From an uncultured Lachnospiraceae bacterium (lineage in GTDB: Bacteria > Bacillota > Clostridia > Lachnospirales > Lachnospiraceae): DNA of 55,410 nt. The position numbers and the translations under genes were made by a program. Where the stretch lies: positions 1 to 55,410 of the forward strand of contig CACZIO010000014.1 in the NCBI GenBank assembly GCA_902781215.1, in the 5' to 3' direction. Numbering within the stretch: the stretch's first letter is position 1; each line of letters starts with the position of its first letter. A model generated the notes under the pieces. It did not search any database. It was given only the letters and a program-made list of their open reading frames with translations, and was not told the DNA's origin. This document shows positions 1 through 8,767 of this stretch, in pieces.

Positions 1-120
1 CTGAGCATAAGCAAGCCTTAGTACATCTTGACGACGAACTCCTGAACGAGCAGAGAGGTGCAGCCGCAAGTCCGTCCCTCCTCGACAAACCCGCATTTGC
101 TTTTCCCTCCATTTCCTCCA

Positions 121-129
121 TGATATAAT
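121..129 (+). promoter_or_regulatory. Extended -10 promoter for the zinc-ribbon gene
   Basis: A perfect TATAAT at 124-129 is preceded by TG one base upstream, which makes an extended -10 element. No good -35 is visible; TTGCTT at 97-102 is weak and too far away. The box lies about 60 bases before the start codon at 190. Bases 1-120 hold no gene I can defend. Confidence 0.5.
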
Positions 130-189
130 ATGATCAACCCTTCTAAACGTCTACATACCCCATCCATTTTTCAAGGAAGGAGAATGCAT

Positions 190-1366
190 ATGAGTCAGAT
201 TGCGGAACAGAAGTGCCCGGCCTGCGGTGCGCCCTTACGTTTTGATCCGGCATCCGGCAAGCTGGTCTGTGATTACTGCGGCACTGTCGTGGATCTGCAG
301 CAGGAGGCGGAAAAGCCATCCGGAAAGCCTGCTGCCGGAAAGGGCCCAGGCGTCTTCTGCCGGGGAGGAAAAACCTGCGGCAGGCTCTCCGGAAGACGCT
401 GCCTCGGTTGAACTGACCCAGGACACGATGGAGGGCTTTGACTTTGCCAACATCACGGACCTGGTCACAGACCCGAACGCGGCGGACCTGCCCATCTACA
501 ACTGCGTCTCCTGCGGCGCGGAGGTGATCGCGCCCGCGGAGCAGATGGCCCTAACCTGCCCCTACTGCGGCAACAATATCGTCCTCACCCAGAAGGTCAG
601 CGGCAAGCTCCGGCCGGACGGCGTGATCCCCTTCCGGATCCAGGCAAAGGACCTTCCGGACGCCGTCAACCGTTTTTACAGAGGCAAAAAGCTCCTCCCG
701 CGGAACTTTTTCAGCGAGAGCACGATGGGTAAGGTGACCGGCGTCTATGTGCCCTTCTGGGTCTTTACCGGCAAACTCTCCGGCCGCCTGACCTACAAGG
801 CGCAGACCAGCTCCTCCGCCCGCCACGGCGATTATGTCATCACCAAGACCAACTACTACAAGCTGGTGCGCGACGCGGCCATGGACTTTGAGAGGCTTCC
901 CGTCGACGCGGGCGGCAGGTTTGAGGACCGATTCATGGATTCACTCGAGCCCTTTGACCAGAGCCAGATCCAGCCCTTTGACATGCGTTATCTGGCAGGC
1001 TTCACGGCTGACCGCTTTGACCAGAAAAAGACGGACATCACCGAGCGGGCGGAAAAAAGAATGCGCTACAGTGCCCTGAACCTCATCGGTCAGAAGGCTG
1101 TCTCCGGTTACGGCACCGCAACCCGGACAGGCGGCTGGTTTCACACGGATCTCGATGCAAAATATATCCTGTTTCCCGTCTATATGTTTGATATCTCCCA
1201 CGCCGGCAAAAATTATCATTTTGCCGTCAACGGTCAGACCGGCAAGGTCGTCGGGGACCTGCCGGACGACAGCGGCGTGAGCAGCATGTATTTCCTCAAG
1301 CGGTTCGGGCTCGTCACGGGCGGGCTCATCCTCTTTTCCGTCGCAAAATACATGCTGGGCATGTGA
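190..1366 (+). CDS. Double zinc-ribbon (TFIIB-type) protein with an apparent frameshift
   Basis: The start at 190 is set by AAGGAGA at 177-183. The first frame encodes a zinc ribbon with CPAC near residue 9 and CDYC near residue 27. It then loses homology around base 345, near AAAGGGCCC. The +1 frame continues smoothly with a second zinc ribbon (CVSC, CPYC), a long soluble domain rich in aromatic residues, and a hydrophobic C-terminal segment before the stop at 1366. One missing base in the GGGCCC run would restore a single protein of about 390 residues. The family is a TFIIB-type zinc-ribbon protein of unknown function that tends to sit beside TPM-domain genes, as here. The break may be a real mutation, programmed slippage or a sequencing error. 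Confidence 0.75.
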
Positions 1367-1440
1367 CCACATGACCGAAGGGATCCAGGCCGATCATTCC
1401 CGCGGTCATGATTTCACAAGGTTATGCCACATGGTGATGC

Positions 1441-1536
1441 CTCACACGACGTCCTCTGATCCTTCAGAGAATCTGCCATCCCGAAATTCTCTGAAGACTG
1501 CAGCTCCGACGGGCTGCATGGTTGAATCGTCGTGAG
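1441..1536 (+). other. Nested inverted repeats, possible three-way-junction leader RNA
   Basis: The intergenic region holds three nested pairings. CTTCAGAGAAT (1462-1472) is perfectly complementary to 1486-1496. TGCAGC (1499-1504) pairs with GCTGCA (1513-1518). An outer stem joins CACGACG (1445-1451) to CGTCGTG (1528-1534), extendable by CTCA/TGAG around a two-base bulge. Together they enclose two hairpins inside one closing stem. The structure ends about 50 bases before the TPM gene start, so it would lie in its 5' leader or act as the terminator of the zinc-ribbon gene. There is no T-run after either hairpin, which argues against a simple terminator. I do not recognise a known riboswitch class. 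Confidence 0.45.
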
Positions 1537-1585
1537 AATGCGCCAACATTTTTCAGACATATATGCACAAAAAGGAGCTGCCTCG

Positions 1586-3685
1586 ATGAAAAAAAGGAAT
1601 CTCTTTTTCAATCTGACACTTATCCTGATCGTTACCTGCTGCGCGGCGGCAGCCGCGCTTACCGCCCCCATCCCGGTACGGGCGTCGGAGCAGGCACCGG
1701 CGGAGCAGACATCGGCCGACCAACAGGACGGGGAAATGTGGAGTGAAGCCTATTACCGGGCCTCCTCCACGACCGGGAGTCTCTCAGAGGCCGAAAAGCA
1801 GTCTCTCGACGAGGCCTGCCTGGAATTTATGCGGGATAACCGGGCGGACATGGCTGTTCTAGAGGTCACCTCATCCAATTATGAGGGCAGTAATCTGGCC
1901 GACCTCTCGGACGGCTATTATGAGGACTGCGGATTCGGTTACGGCCCGGGCCGGGACGGCTTTCTGATGGTCTGGGATTCCTCCACCGATCAGGTCCTGA
2001 TCACAGGCTACGGCGCGGCCGGGGATATGATCCCGACCTCCTACCTGGACTTTGTATCCCGCTCCGTCGTCACCTACAAGGATAAATACGGCAGCTACGG
2101 TCCCCTGTATGCCGGAATCCGTTACCTGTCCAACTATTTGCGCGGCAACGGCGAGGAAACGGCCGCCGCGGAGACGGAGGGACAAGTCGGGGATCAGACG
2201 GAGGAAAAGGGCGCGGATGGTCCCGCTGCCACGGCTGCAGATTCCGCCGCCGGCTCCACTGCTTCAGGAAATACGGAAACTGCACTTGATCCCGCGCTCT
2301 CCATGGAGGAAAAGCCGGAGGCGACAGGTGCCGCGGGCGGCCAGGGCCGCATGCTCCCGGACGGGGAACGGCCGGATCCCGGACTTCGGCTCGGTGAGGA
2401 AGCGGAAGCAGCCGGCAAACCTGCCTGGTATCCGAAGGAGCCGCCGACATTTCCTTATTATCACGATGAGACAGCGCCCCGCGTCGTTGATATCGCGGAT
2501 ATCTTCACGGACGATGAAGAGGCGCAGATGGAGACCCGCCTGTCTGAACTGCGCGGCATGCTTGGCAAAGACATCGTCGTCTTCACGGACCTGTCGACCT
2601 ACGGCCTCTCCCGCTCCGTATATGCGGCCGACTTCTATGATTTCAACGGTTACGGCATCGGCGACGACCGCGAAGGCATCTGCCTCATGGTCTGCATGGA
2701 CCCCGATGACAGAGGCTGGTGGTCCTGCTGCACGGGGCCGGAAACCATGGGCTTGTATACAGAGGAAGTCGCAAATCAGATCGACGACCTTCTCTTTGAA
2801 AAAATGCGGGCGGGCGACTACGGCACAGGTGCCATCGACTGGATCGAAAATGTCCGCCGCATGTATACGACAGGTTCTCCCTACAACGAGGAATGGGCCC
2901 TCGCTTACGCGGATGAAAATACATCGGAGCGCTTCCATGATCCGGAAGCCCCCCGCGTTGTCGATGACGCCGGCATCCTCTCCGCAGAGGAGATCGACAG
3001 GCTGACGCAGAAGGCAGCAGAACTCTCCGGCAAATACAAGCTCGACATCGTCATCCACACGGCACTCAACGAGGGAATTCTGGACCGCGAGAGCTACGGT
3101 GATGTCTTCTACCGGGCAAAGGGGTATGGATCGGGAGACGCCTATGACGGGATCCAGCTGACCATTTTCAAGCGCCCCAACTATTCCGGCTATGCAATCG
3201 TCAACGCCTCCGGCACCGGCCTTGACAAGCTCTCCGGCGTCAACAGGAGCCGTCTGCAGGACCGCTGTACGGACGTCGTCCTGCACCAGGACTACTTTAA
3301 GGCAGCCGACCAGTGGCTCGACCAGACCGGCCACATGCTGCGGACAGGCCGTGTGCCCCGGTCCGCCGGATCCTGGCAGTTTACCCTCATCATTGAATTC
3401 CTTGCGGGCCTGATCTTCGGCGGCGTCTCCCTGGCCAGGGCCAAGGCTAGTATGGCAACACCGGCGATCAGGGAGGACGCGGATTCCTATATTGTCAGGG
3501 ACAGTGTCCATATCAAAAAAGTTGAGGACACACTCCTCGATTCCGTCGTTTCCAGACATTACTCTCCGCCGCCCAAAAGAAACGATGATGACGACCGCGG
3601 ATCCTCCTCGGGACGGTCCTCCTACTCCCACTCCTATTCCGGCTCCTCCGGCAGTTCCCACTCCGGTTCCGGCAGGAGTTTCTGA
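1586..3685 (+). CDS. Secreted membrane-anchored protein with three TPM-like domains
   Basis: The start at 1586 (MKKRNLFF) has AAAGGAG at 1571-1577; an upstream in-frame ATG at 1532 lacks a site. The 699-residue protein has an N-terminal signal segment (about 1-33). A divergent TPM-like domain (about 50-190) and an acidic, Ala/Gly-rich linker follow. Two clearer TPM domains begin at APRVVDIADIF and APRVVDDAGIL. After them come one membrane helix near residue 610 and a Ser/Gly/His-rich tail. TPM domains are found in envelope proteins, some with phosphatase activity or roles in photosystem and membrane-protein repair; the activity here is unknown. The topology suggests that the TPM domains are outside and the Ser-rich tail inside. 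It follows the zinc-ribbon gene, a pairing seen in related genomes. Confidence 0.85.
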   Translation: MKKRNLFFNLTLILIVTCCAAAAALTAPIPVRASEQAPAEQTSADQQDGEMWSEAYYRASSTTGSLSEAEKQSLDEACLEFMRDNRADMAVLEVTSSNYEGSNLADLSDGYYEDCGFGYGPGRDGFLMVWDSSTDQVLITGYGAAGDMIPTSYLDFVSRSVVTYKDKYGSYGPLYAGIRYLSNYLRGNGEETAAAETEGQVGDQTEEKGADGPAATAADSAAGSTASGNTETALDPALSMEEKPEATGAAGGQGRMLPDGERPDPGLRLGEEAEAAGKPAWYPKEPPTFPYYHDETAPRVVDIADIFTDDEEAQMETRLSELRGMLGKDIVVFTDLSTYGLSRSVYAADFYDFNGYGIGDDREGICLMVCMDPDDRGWWSCCTGPETMGLYTEEVANQIDDLLFEKMRAGDYGTGAIDWIENVRRMYTTGSPYNEEWALAYADENTSERFHDPEAPRVVDDAGILSAEEIDRLTQKAAELSGKYKLDIVIHTALNEGILDRESYGDVFYRAKGYGSGDAYDGIQLTIFKRPNYSGYAIVNASGTGLDKLSGVNRSRLQDRCTDVVLHQDYFKAADQWLDQTGHMLRTGRVPRSAGSWQFTLIIEFLAGLIFGGVSLARAKASMATPAIREDADSYIVRDSVHIKKVEDTLLDSVVSRHYSPPPKRNDDDDRGSSSGRSSYSHSYSGSSGSSHSGSGRSF

Positions 3686-3750
3686 TACTTCTCTAAAATC
3701 TTCTGATACGCTTTAACACGCTCTGCATTTTTATATTGTGCCTCAGATAC

Positions 3751-3798
3751 AAAACGGCTCCGGAGACCGGCGCAAAGCCAGGTCTCCGGAGCCGTTTT
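3751..3798. terminator. Bidirectional terminator between convergent genes
   Basis: A perfect 18-bp inverted repeat (AAAACGGCTCCGGAGACC and its complement) flanks a 12-base loop. The run of A on the left and T on the right lets it stop both the plus-strand TPM transcript and the minus-strand hydratase transcript. Confidence 0.93.
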
Positions 3799-3819
3799 CA
3801 GTTCTCATTCAGTTCTCAT

Positions 3820-6123
3820 TCAGCTCTTTTTCCGGTTGCGGTTGAAGTTGATCAGGCAGCCGGCCTTGACGATCTCCCGCTCATTCTCTGTCATATCCAG
3901 GATATAGAGGTCGATCGGCGTCGTGCTGCCGTCAGCCTTGATCACATATCCCTTCAGGTCGGACAGGTCGCCGTCCAGGGCGGACCTGATGCCGGGCACA
4001 TAGATGTAGTCGCCGATGTCAAAGGCGTCCGGGCTTCCTTTGAGGTGGAAGGGCAGCATGCCCCAGTTCATGACATTGGAGCGGTAGCGCTTGGTGGCGT
4101 ACTCCTGGGTGATGTTCGCAAGACCACCGATCACACGCTGGCAGGAGGCCGCCTGCTCGCGGGCACTGCCGTCGCCGGGCTTGTTGGCGTAGACCACAGA
4201 ACCGATCTCGATGTCCTGCACGTCGACATCTGCCGATCCGGGGATCGCCTTGACCGCGGCGTAGACTGCCTTCAGGGCTGGATCCTTCTCAGAGGCATCT
4301 TTGCCCTGCACGCGCCAGCGCTCGGTCTGGTCGACTTCCTTGGACCGACCCACGTACTCGGGGTCGCGTCTGGAGAGGGTAAACTCAGCCAGGCCCAGGG
4401 GGTTCGACCGGAAGGAGGAGGTCTCACCGGAAGGGATCAGTTCATCCGTCGTTGTGACCTCGTCCAGGATCCTGGAGCAAACCTTGAGCAGGATGTTTTC
4501 CGCCAGAGGCTCCAGATCCGGCCAGGGCTTGATGTTGGGGCCGTCGAACAGCTCGACGGCGGGATCGGCCTTGCCGAAGCCCTGGTAGACGCGGGCCCTG
4601 TAGACCGTATCGTCGTAATCGTGGGCAGGGATCTCTCCCCAGCCGTCAAATTCCGCCGCAGAGGTCAGGATGCCGCCGTTTGCGGCAGACGCGGCGATCG
4701 AGCGCGCGTCCATGAGCGCCGCGGCCGCCATCTGGCCGTTGCCGGGCTTGGAGCCCTCGCGGTTGGGGAAGTTCCTGGTGGTGTGGCGGATGGAGAGGCC
4801 GTTGTGCATGGGCGTATCGCCCGCGCCGAAGCAGGGGCCGCAGAAGGCCGTCTTGACGATAGCGCCAGCCGCCATGAGGTCAGCGACATAGCCCTTCCTG
4901 GCCAGGTCGATGAAGACCGGCTGTGAAGAGGGATAGACATCCAGGGAGAACTCTCCGTTGCCGCAGCTTCTGCCCCGCAGGAGCTTAGCCGCCTCCACGA
5001 TGTTGGAGTAATTGCCGCCGGCGCAGCCGGCGATGATCCCCTGCTGGACCTGGAGCCTGCCGTCCCTGATCTTGTCGAGCAGGGTGAACTTCGCGCGTCC
5101 GTTCGCGATCCGGTCCGCCTCGACCTCCACGGTGTGCAGGATGTCCGCCAGATTGGCGTTCAGCTCGTCGATCTCGTAGACATTACTGGGATGGAAAGGC
5201 AGGGCGATCATGGGTTTGATGCTGCTCAGGTCCACATAGACACAGCCGTCGTAGTAGGCGACGTCCGCAGGATTCAGTTCGCGGTAATCCTCAGGCCTTC
5301 CGTGCGCAGTGAGATAATCCTTTGTATCCGCGTCCGTGCGCCAGATGGAGGAGAGGCAGGTCGTCTCTGTCGTCATGACGTCGATGCCGTTCCGGTAATC
5401 GGTGTCCATGGCACTGATGCCGGGGCCTACAAACTCCATGACCTTGTTCTTGACATAGCCGTTCTTAAAGACCGCACCGATGATCGCCAGCGCGATATCC
5501 TGCGGGCCGACATAGGGCGCCGGCTTTCCGTCCAGATAGACCGCGACCACGTCGGGACAGGCCACATCATAGGTGTCCTCGAGCAGCTGCTTGCCGAGCT
5601 CTCCGCCGCCCTCGCCGATGGCCATGGTGCCGAGCGCACCGTAGCGCGTGTGGGAATCCGACCCCAGGATCATTTTTCCGCAGCCGGCCATGGCCTCGCG
5701 CATGTACTGATGGATGACCGCGATGTGGGGAGGGACATAGATCCCGCCGTATTTCTTTGCAGCGGTCAGGCCAAACATATGATCATCCTCATTGATCGTA
5801 CCGCCGACTGCGCACAGGGAATTGTGGCAGTTGGTCAGCACATAGGGGATGGGGAATTTCTCCATGCCGGAGGCCCTGGCGGTCTGTACGATCCCGACAA
5901 AGGTGATGTCATGGGACGCCATGGAATCAAAGCGGATCTGCAGGTTCTCCATATTCCCGGATGTATTGTGGGCCTGCAGGATCGAATATGCGATCGTGCC
6001 CTTTCTCGCCTCTTCAGGACTGACACTTCCGCCGGCCAGCTGACCGGTTTTTGCCGCTTCCACAGCAGGTACGATCTGTGTCCCTCCGACCAGGTAGACA
6101 CCGCCTTCATACAGTTTTATCAT
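3820..6123 (-). CDS. Aconitase-superfamily hydratase (YbhJ-like)
   Basis: The 767-residue protein belongs to the aconitase/isopropylmalate isomerase superfamily. Visible signatures are GSDSHT at 154-159 and the likely [4Fe-4S] ligands Cys367 (GCAGGNYSN) and Cys428/Cys431 (CGPC). RNFPNREG follows at about 450-457, matching the substrate-binding segment of the family, and a C-terminal swivel-type domain contains [16 protein letters not shown]. The length fits the E. coli YbhJ-like group, whose substrate is unknown, rather than housekeeping aconitase (about 900 residues) or LeuC (about 460). The start is set by AGGAGGT at 6131-6137. It has its own promoter with a repeated operator-like motif. 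Neighbouring acid-metabolism genes suggest a role in hydration or dehydration of a hydroxy acid, but that is inference. Confidence 0.88.
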   Translation of the reverse strand: MIKLYEGGVYLVGGTQIVPAVEAAKTGQLAGGSVSPEEARKGTIAYSILQAHNTSGNMENLQIRFDSMASHDITFVGIVQTARASGMEKFPIPYVLTNCHNSLCAVGGTINEDDHMFGLTAAKKYGGIYVPPHIAVIHQYMREAMAGCGKMILGSDSHTRYGALGTMAIGEGGGELGKQLLEDTYDVACPDVVAVYLDGKPAPYVGPQDIALAIIGAVFKNGYVKNKVMEFVGPGISAMDTDYRNGIDVMTTETTCLSSIWRTDADTKDYLTAHGRPEDYRELNPADVAYYDGCVYVDLSSIKPMIALPFHPSNVYEIDELNANLADILHTVEVEADRIANGRAKFTLLDKIRDGRLQVQQGIIAGCAGGNYSNIVEAAKLLRGRSCGNGEFSLDVYPSSQPVFIDLARKGYVADLMAAGAIVKTAFCGPCFGAGDTPMHNGLSIRHTTRNFPNREGSKPGNGQMAAAALMDARSIAASAANGGILTSAAEFDGWGEIPAHDYDDTVYRARVYQGFGKADPAVELFDGPNIKPWPDLEPLAENILLKVCSRILDEVTTTDELIPSGETSSFRSNPLGLAEFTLSRRDPEYVGRSKEVDQTERWRVQGKDASEKDPALKAVYAAVKAIPGSADVDVQDIEIGSVVYANKPGDGSAREQAASCQRVIGGLANITQEYATKRYRSNVMNWGMLPFHLKGSPDAFDIGDYIYVPGIRSALDGDLSDLKGYVIKADGSTTPIDLYILDMTENEREIVKAGCLINFNRNRKKS

Positions 6124-6139
6124 AAATAGGACCTCCTGT

Positions 6140-6171
6140 TGCTCTAAAGAATATTTCTGCTCTATAGAATA
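6140..6171 (-). promoter_or_regulatory. Tandem operator-like repeats overlapping the hydratase promoter
   Basis: On the minus strand TATTCTATAGAGCA (6158-6171) and TATTCTTTAGAGCA (6140-6153) are direct repeats with one mismatch, 18 bp apart. The upstream copy includes the predicted -10 hexamer and the other covers the start region. This is the geometry expected for a repressor, but the regulator cannot be named. Confidence 0.5.
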
Positions 6172-6194
6172 GCGTTTTTACCTGTCTTCTGCAA
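6166..6194 (-). promoter_or_regulatory. Sigma-A-type promoter of the hydratase gene
   Basis: Minus-strand -35 TTGCAG (6189-6194) and -10 TATTCT (6166-6171) are separated by exactly 17 bp and lie about 45 bases upstream of the start codon. The -10 is embedded in the first operator-like repeat. Confidence 0.55.
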
Positions 6195-6249
6195 GAAAAA
6201 TCGATCGGCAGGCGCGCTTGCCGTCAACGTGCATCCGTGCTGCATCCGA

Positions 6250-6374
6250 CAAACCTTCGGTTTGCGGGCGCGTTTATCTCGATGGGGGATTGTGACCCGT
6301 CACTGAGACGAGCAAGCTGCAGCTTTTATCCCACCGCTTATAGAAGCGGGGATCTTCCCTCACTGAGATAAAAG
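6250..6374. repeat. Structured intergenic repeat element, copy 1
   Basis: This element of about 125 bp is alignable end to end with 33454-33577. It contains a UUCG-loop hairpin (CAAACC/GGTTTG, 6250-6264) and an outer stem TTTATCTC (6273-6280)/GAGATAAA (6365-6372). Inside these are a short stem GTGA/TCAC around CCCG (6292-6303) and a hairpin CCGCTT/AAGCGG around ATAG (about 6332-6347). Stems are conserved by compensatory changes in the second copy. It may be an uncharacterised RNA or an IS200/IS605-like palindromic remnant. No transposase is nearby. It lies about 55 bp upstream of the hydratase -35. Confidence 0.6.
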
Positions 6375-6409
6375 AAACCCGTGCAGAGGATCGCTCCACC
6401 GCACGGGTT
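6366..6409 (-). terminator. Terminator of the small membrane protein transcript
   Basis: AACCCGTGC (6376-6384) and GCACGGGTT (6401-6409) form a 9-bp stem. On the minus strand it is followed by TTTCTTTTATC. It lies about 80 bases beyond the stop of the gene at 6491. Its T-run overlaps the closing stem of the repeat element. Confidence 0.8.
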
Positions 6410-6490
6410 CAGGATTTCCGGGTCACCGCTCCTCCTCAGAGAGGGAGGATGCACTGCCTCGTCTGTGATACCTGCCTGACCGATCTGTTA

Positions 6491-6838
6491 TCAGTTCGGA
6501 GACAGGTATTTTTTTTGTGCTCTTGCAAGAGCAACTGCATACACGACATAGACGAGAACATACGCCACATAAATATAGACGCCGGTCTGATCGTGTCCCA
6601 TGATGTCCGCCACAACGTAATGAGCCGCACCCACCGCAATCGTGATGATGCCGATTGCGATATTGGGCAAGTACATGCTGGCAATAAACCCGGGGAGATC
6701 TTTTGCCTTCTGGGGGTCGTACTTTTTGCTCGTAAGCATGCGGTTTACCTTGCCATGCGCCTTCATCATCGCCGTTGATACCAGAAAGTAGAAACCTACA
6801 AACATGATGATCGTATCAGCGAGATTCATTGTCGGCAT
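6491..6838 (-). CDS. Small three-helix membrane protein, unknown function
   Basis: This 115-residue protein begins MPTMNLADT. GGAGGT at 6845-6850, six bases upstream, fixes the ATG at 6838 over a TTG two codons earlier. It has an N-terminal hydrophobic segment (about 6-22), a basic stretch, then two further hydrophobic segments (about 55-75 and 82-105), and ends in a short charged tail. I recognise no motif. It sits 200 bases after the CoA-transferase and before the hydratase, so it is probably part of the same acid-metabolism island, perhaps as an accessory membrane protein. A hydrophobic-protein size and pattern like this is common and not diagnostic. Confidence 0.75.
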   Translation of the reverse strand: MPTMNLADTIIMFVGFYFLVSTAMMKAHGKVNRMLTSKKYDPQKAKDLPGFIASMYLPNIAIGIITIAVGAAHYVVADIMGHDQTGVYIYVAYVLVYVVYAVALARAQKKYLSPN

Positions 6839-7037
6839 GTGCAAACCTCCGGTCCACTAAGAAACTGTTATCTGTAATAATGCAGTAAACTTTCGTTTAT
6901 GTTTTCGTGTACGCATAACCCCTTCATCACCCTGTGCGGCAGGAATCCGAAAATCCTTTGCCACCCAGGGCATGAGAGGAATTATTCAAATATCATTTCT
7001 GAAGATTCCCTGTATCCGGGAGATCCTGGATCAGAAA

Positions 7038-8597
7038 TTATTTGATGCCCATGGGCTCATCGCGGAAGATGCGCTCGTCCATAAGCTTGGGGCCGCCCTC
7101 AGGGATGATGGGCTTGAAGTCCATGAGGTCAAGGACCTGGGTCTGCAGGTCGATTCCGGGTGCGACTTCGAGAAGGTGGATGCCATCCTTCTCAAGCTTG
7201 AAGACAGCGCGCTCTGTGATGTACATAACGGGCTGGCCGACCTTGTTTGCATACTCACCGGAGAAGGTGATCTGCTCAACAGTGTCGATGAACTTCTTCT
7301 GACGGCCTTCCTGATCGATGATCAGCTTGCCATCTTCGCAGTGCTCCTTGAGGCCGCCTGCGGTGAAGGTGCCGATGTAGAAGACCTTCTTGGCGTTCTG
7401 TGTGATGTTGATGAAGCCGCCGCAGCCTGCAAGACGGGGACCGAACTTGGAAACGTTGATGTTACCCTTCTTGTCGCACTCTGCAAGGCCGAGGAATGCA
7501 AGGTCAACACCGCCGCCATCGTAGAAGTCGAACTGATAAGGCTGATCCAGGATCGCCTCGACGTTGATGGAGCCGCCGAACTTGTTGCCGCCCTGCGGAA
7601 CGCCGCCGACAGGACCTGCCTCTACGGTCAGGGTCATGTAATCGCCGATGCCCTCTTCGTTCGCAACTGCGGAAACGAACTCGGGAGCGCCGATACCAAG
7701 GTTGACGACCTTGTCAGCCTCGAGCTCCATAGCAGCACGGCGGCCCATGATCTTCTTGGCGCTGAGCTTAGGAGCAGGGATCGCACCCATAGGGATGCGG
7801 ATCTCGCCGGTCATGCTGGGATCAAATCCGGGAGTGCCCTGGCACTGAGCCTGGTCTTCCTCAGCCTCAGCAATGACGATCGCGTCGACATAGATGCCGG
7901 GGATCTTGACGAGGCGGGGATCCAGAGTGCCGGCCGCAACGACCTTCTCAACCTGGACAACAACTTTGCCGCCGCTGTTGTGGACAGCTGCCGCAATAGA
8001 GGTGGCCTCGTTGGTGCAGCACTCACGCTCCAGAGTGACGTTACCGTTCTCATCCGCAAAGGTGCCGCGAAGGAAACCGACCTGAAGAGGGAATGCCTTG
8101 TAGAGCAGTCTCTCTTCACCTGCGATGTTGACGACCTCGACCAGGTCTTCCTTGGTGACGTCGTTGAGCTTGCCGCCCTGGAGGCGGGGATCGCAGAAGG
8201 TGTTCATACCGACGTGTGTGATGGTGCCGATCTTGTGGGCAGCGATATCACGGCACAGCTCGGACAGAGTACCCTGAGGAAGGTTGTAAGCTTCCAGCTT
8301 GTTGGCGAAGATCAGCTTGCCGAGCTCGGGAACCATGTTGTAGTGGCCGCCGATGACTCTCTTGAGCATACCTTCGTGTGCGAAGTGGTCAGCGCCTGAG
8401 CCGTCGCGGTTGCCCTGTGCAGCCGCATAGAAGAGGGTCAGATCACGGGGATGGCCGGTCTCCAGGAAGCTCTTCTCCAGAGCCTTGTTGAGGGACTCAG
8501 GCATCTCGCAGGCAACGAAACCAGTGGTAACAAAAGTCATGCCATCCTGCACAAACTTTGCAGCTTCGGCAGCGCTGATAATAGGTTTAACAGACAT
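7038..8597 (-). CDS. Acyl-CoA:acetate/3-ketoacid CoA-transferase (YdiF/Pct-like)
   Basis: The 519-residue protein is a fused alpha/beta family I CoA-transferase. The N-terminal half carries the family glycine-rich start (about 16-30). The C-terminal half has GIGAPE (301-306) and TVEAGPVGG with Glu326, the predicted nucleophile that forms the glutamyl-CoA thioester. Known members move CoA from acetyl-CoA or another donor to short acids such as acetoacetate, lactate, propionate or 3-hydroxybutyrate. AAGGAG eight bases before ATG 8597 supports the start. It is preceded by a terminator after the crotonase gene, so it may depend on its own weak promoter or on read-through. With the crotonase and permease it would activate an imported acid; the exact substrate is open. 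Confidence 0.92.
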   Translation of the reverse strand: MSVKPIISAAEAAKFVQDGMTFVTTGFVACEMPESLNKALEKSFLETGHPRDLTLFYAAAQGNRDGSGADHFAHEGMLKRVIGGHYNMVPELGKLIFANKLEAYNLPQGTLSELCRDIAAHKIGTITHVGMNTFCDPRLQGGKLNDVTKEDLVEVVNIAGEERLLYKAFPLQVGFLRGTFADENGNVTLERECCTNEATSIAAAVHNSGGKVVVQVEKVVAAGTLDPRLVKIPGIYVDAIVIAEAEEDQAQCQGTPGFDPSMTGEIRIPMGAIPAPKLSAKKIMGRRAAMELEADKVVNLGIGAPEFVSAVANEEGIGDYMTLTVEAGPVGGVPQGGNKFGGSINVEAILDQPYQFDFYDGGGVDLAFLGLAECDKKGNINVSKFGPRLAGCGGFINITQNAKKVFYIGTFTAGGLKEHCEDGKLIIDQEGRQKKFIDTVEQITFSGEYANKVGQPVMYITERAVFKLEKDGIHLLEVAPGIDLQTQVLDLMDFKPIIPEGGPKLMDERIFRDEPMGIK

Positions 8598-8640
8598 GGA
8601 TAATACTCCTTCACTTGAAAATCATTGATACCCATTCTTT

Positions 8641-8685
8641 AAAAAATGCTGCCGCCGGCGGTTGCAGGATCGCCTGCGGCAGCAT
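8641..8685 (-). terminator. Terminator after the crotonase gene
   Basis: ATGCTGCCGC (8646-8655) is perfectly complementary to 8676-8685. On the minus strand it is followed by at least six T. It lies between the crotonase stop and the CoA-transferase start. Confidence 0.9.
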
Positions 8686-8767
8686 CGGATCATTGCGGGG
8701 CAGGCCCGCTAAATCCTAAAAATGGGAAATGTATGGTTACCTGAGTTGAAATGATTTTCCGGACGAA

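Noticed and set aside
3-128. Plus-strand open frame that could be the 3' end of an upstream gene
   Set aside because: Only 41 codons, mixed codon use and no recognisable motif; cannot be separated from chance.
18-167. 49-codon minus-strand frame ending in a Cys-rich, gene-like stretch
   Set aside because: No ribosome site, an in-frame stop lies directly upstream of its ATG, and it overlaps the promoter of the zinc-ribbon gene.
7021-7060. ATTTCTGA/TCAGAAAT inverted repeat just after the CoA-transferase stop
   Set aside because: Loop is long and no T-run follows; not convincing as a terminator.
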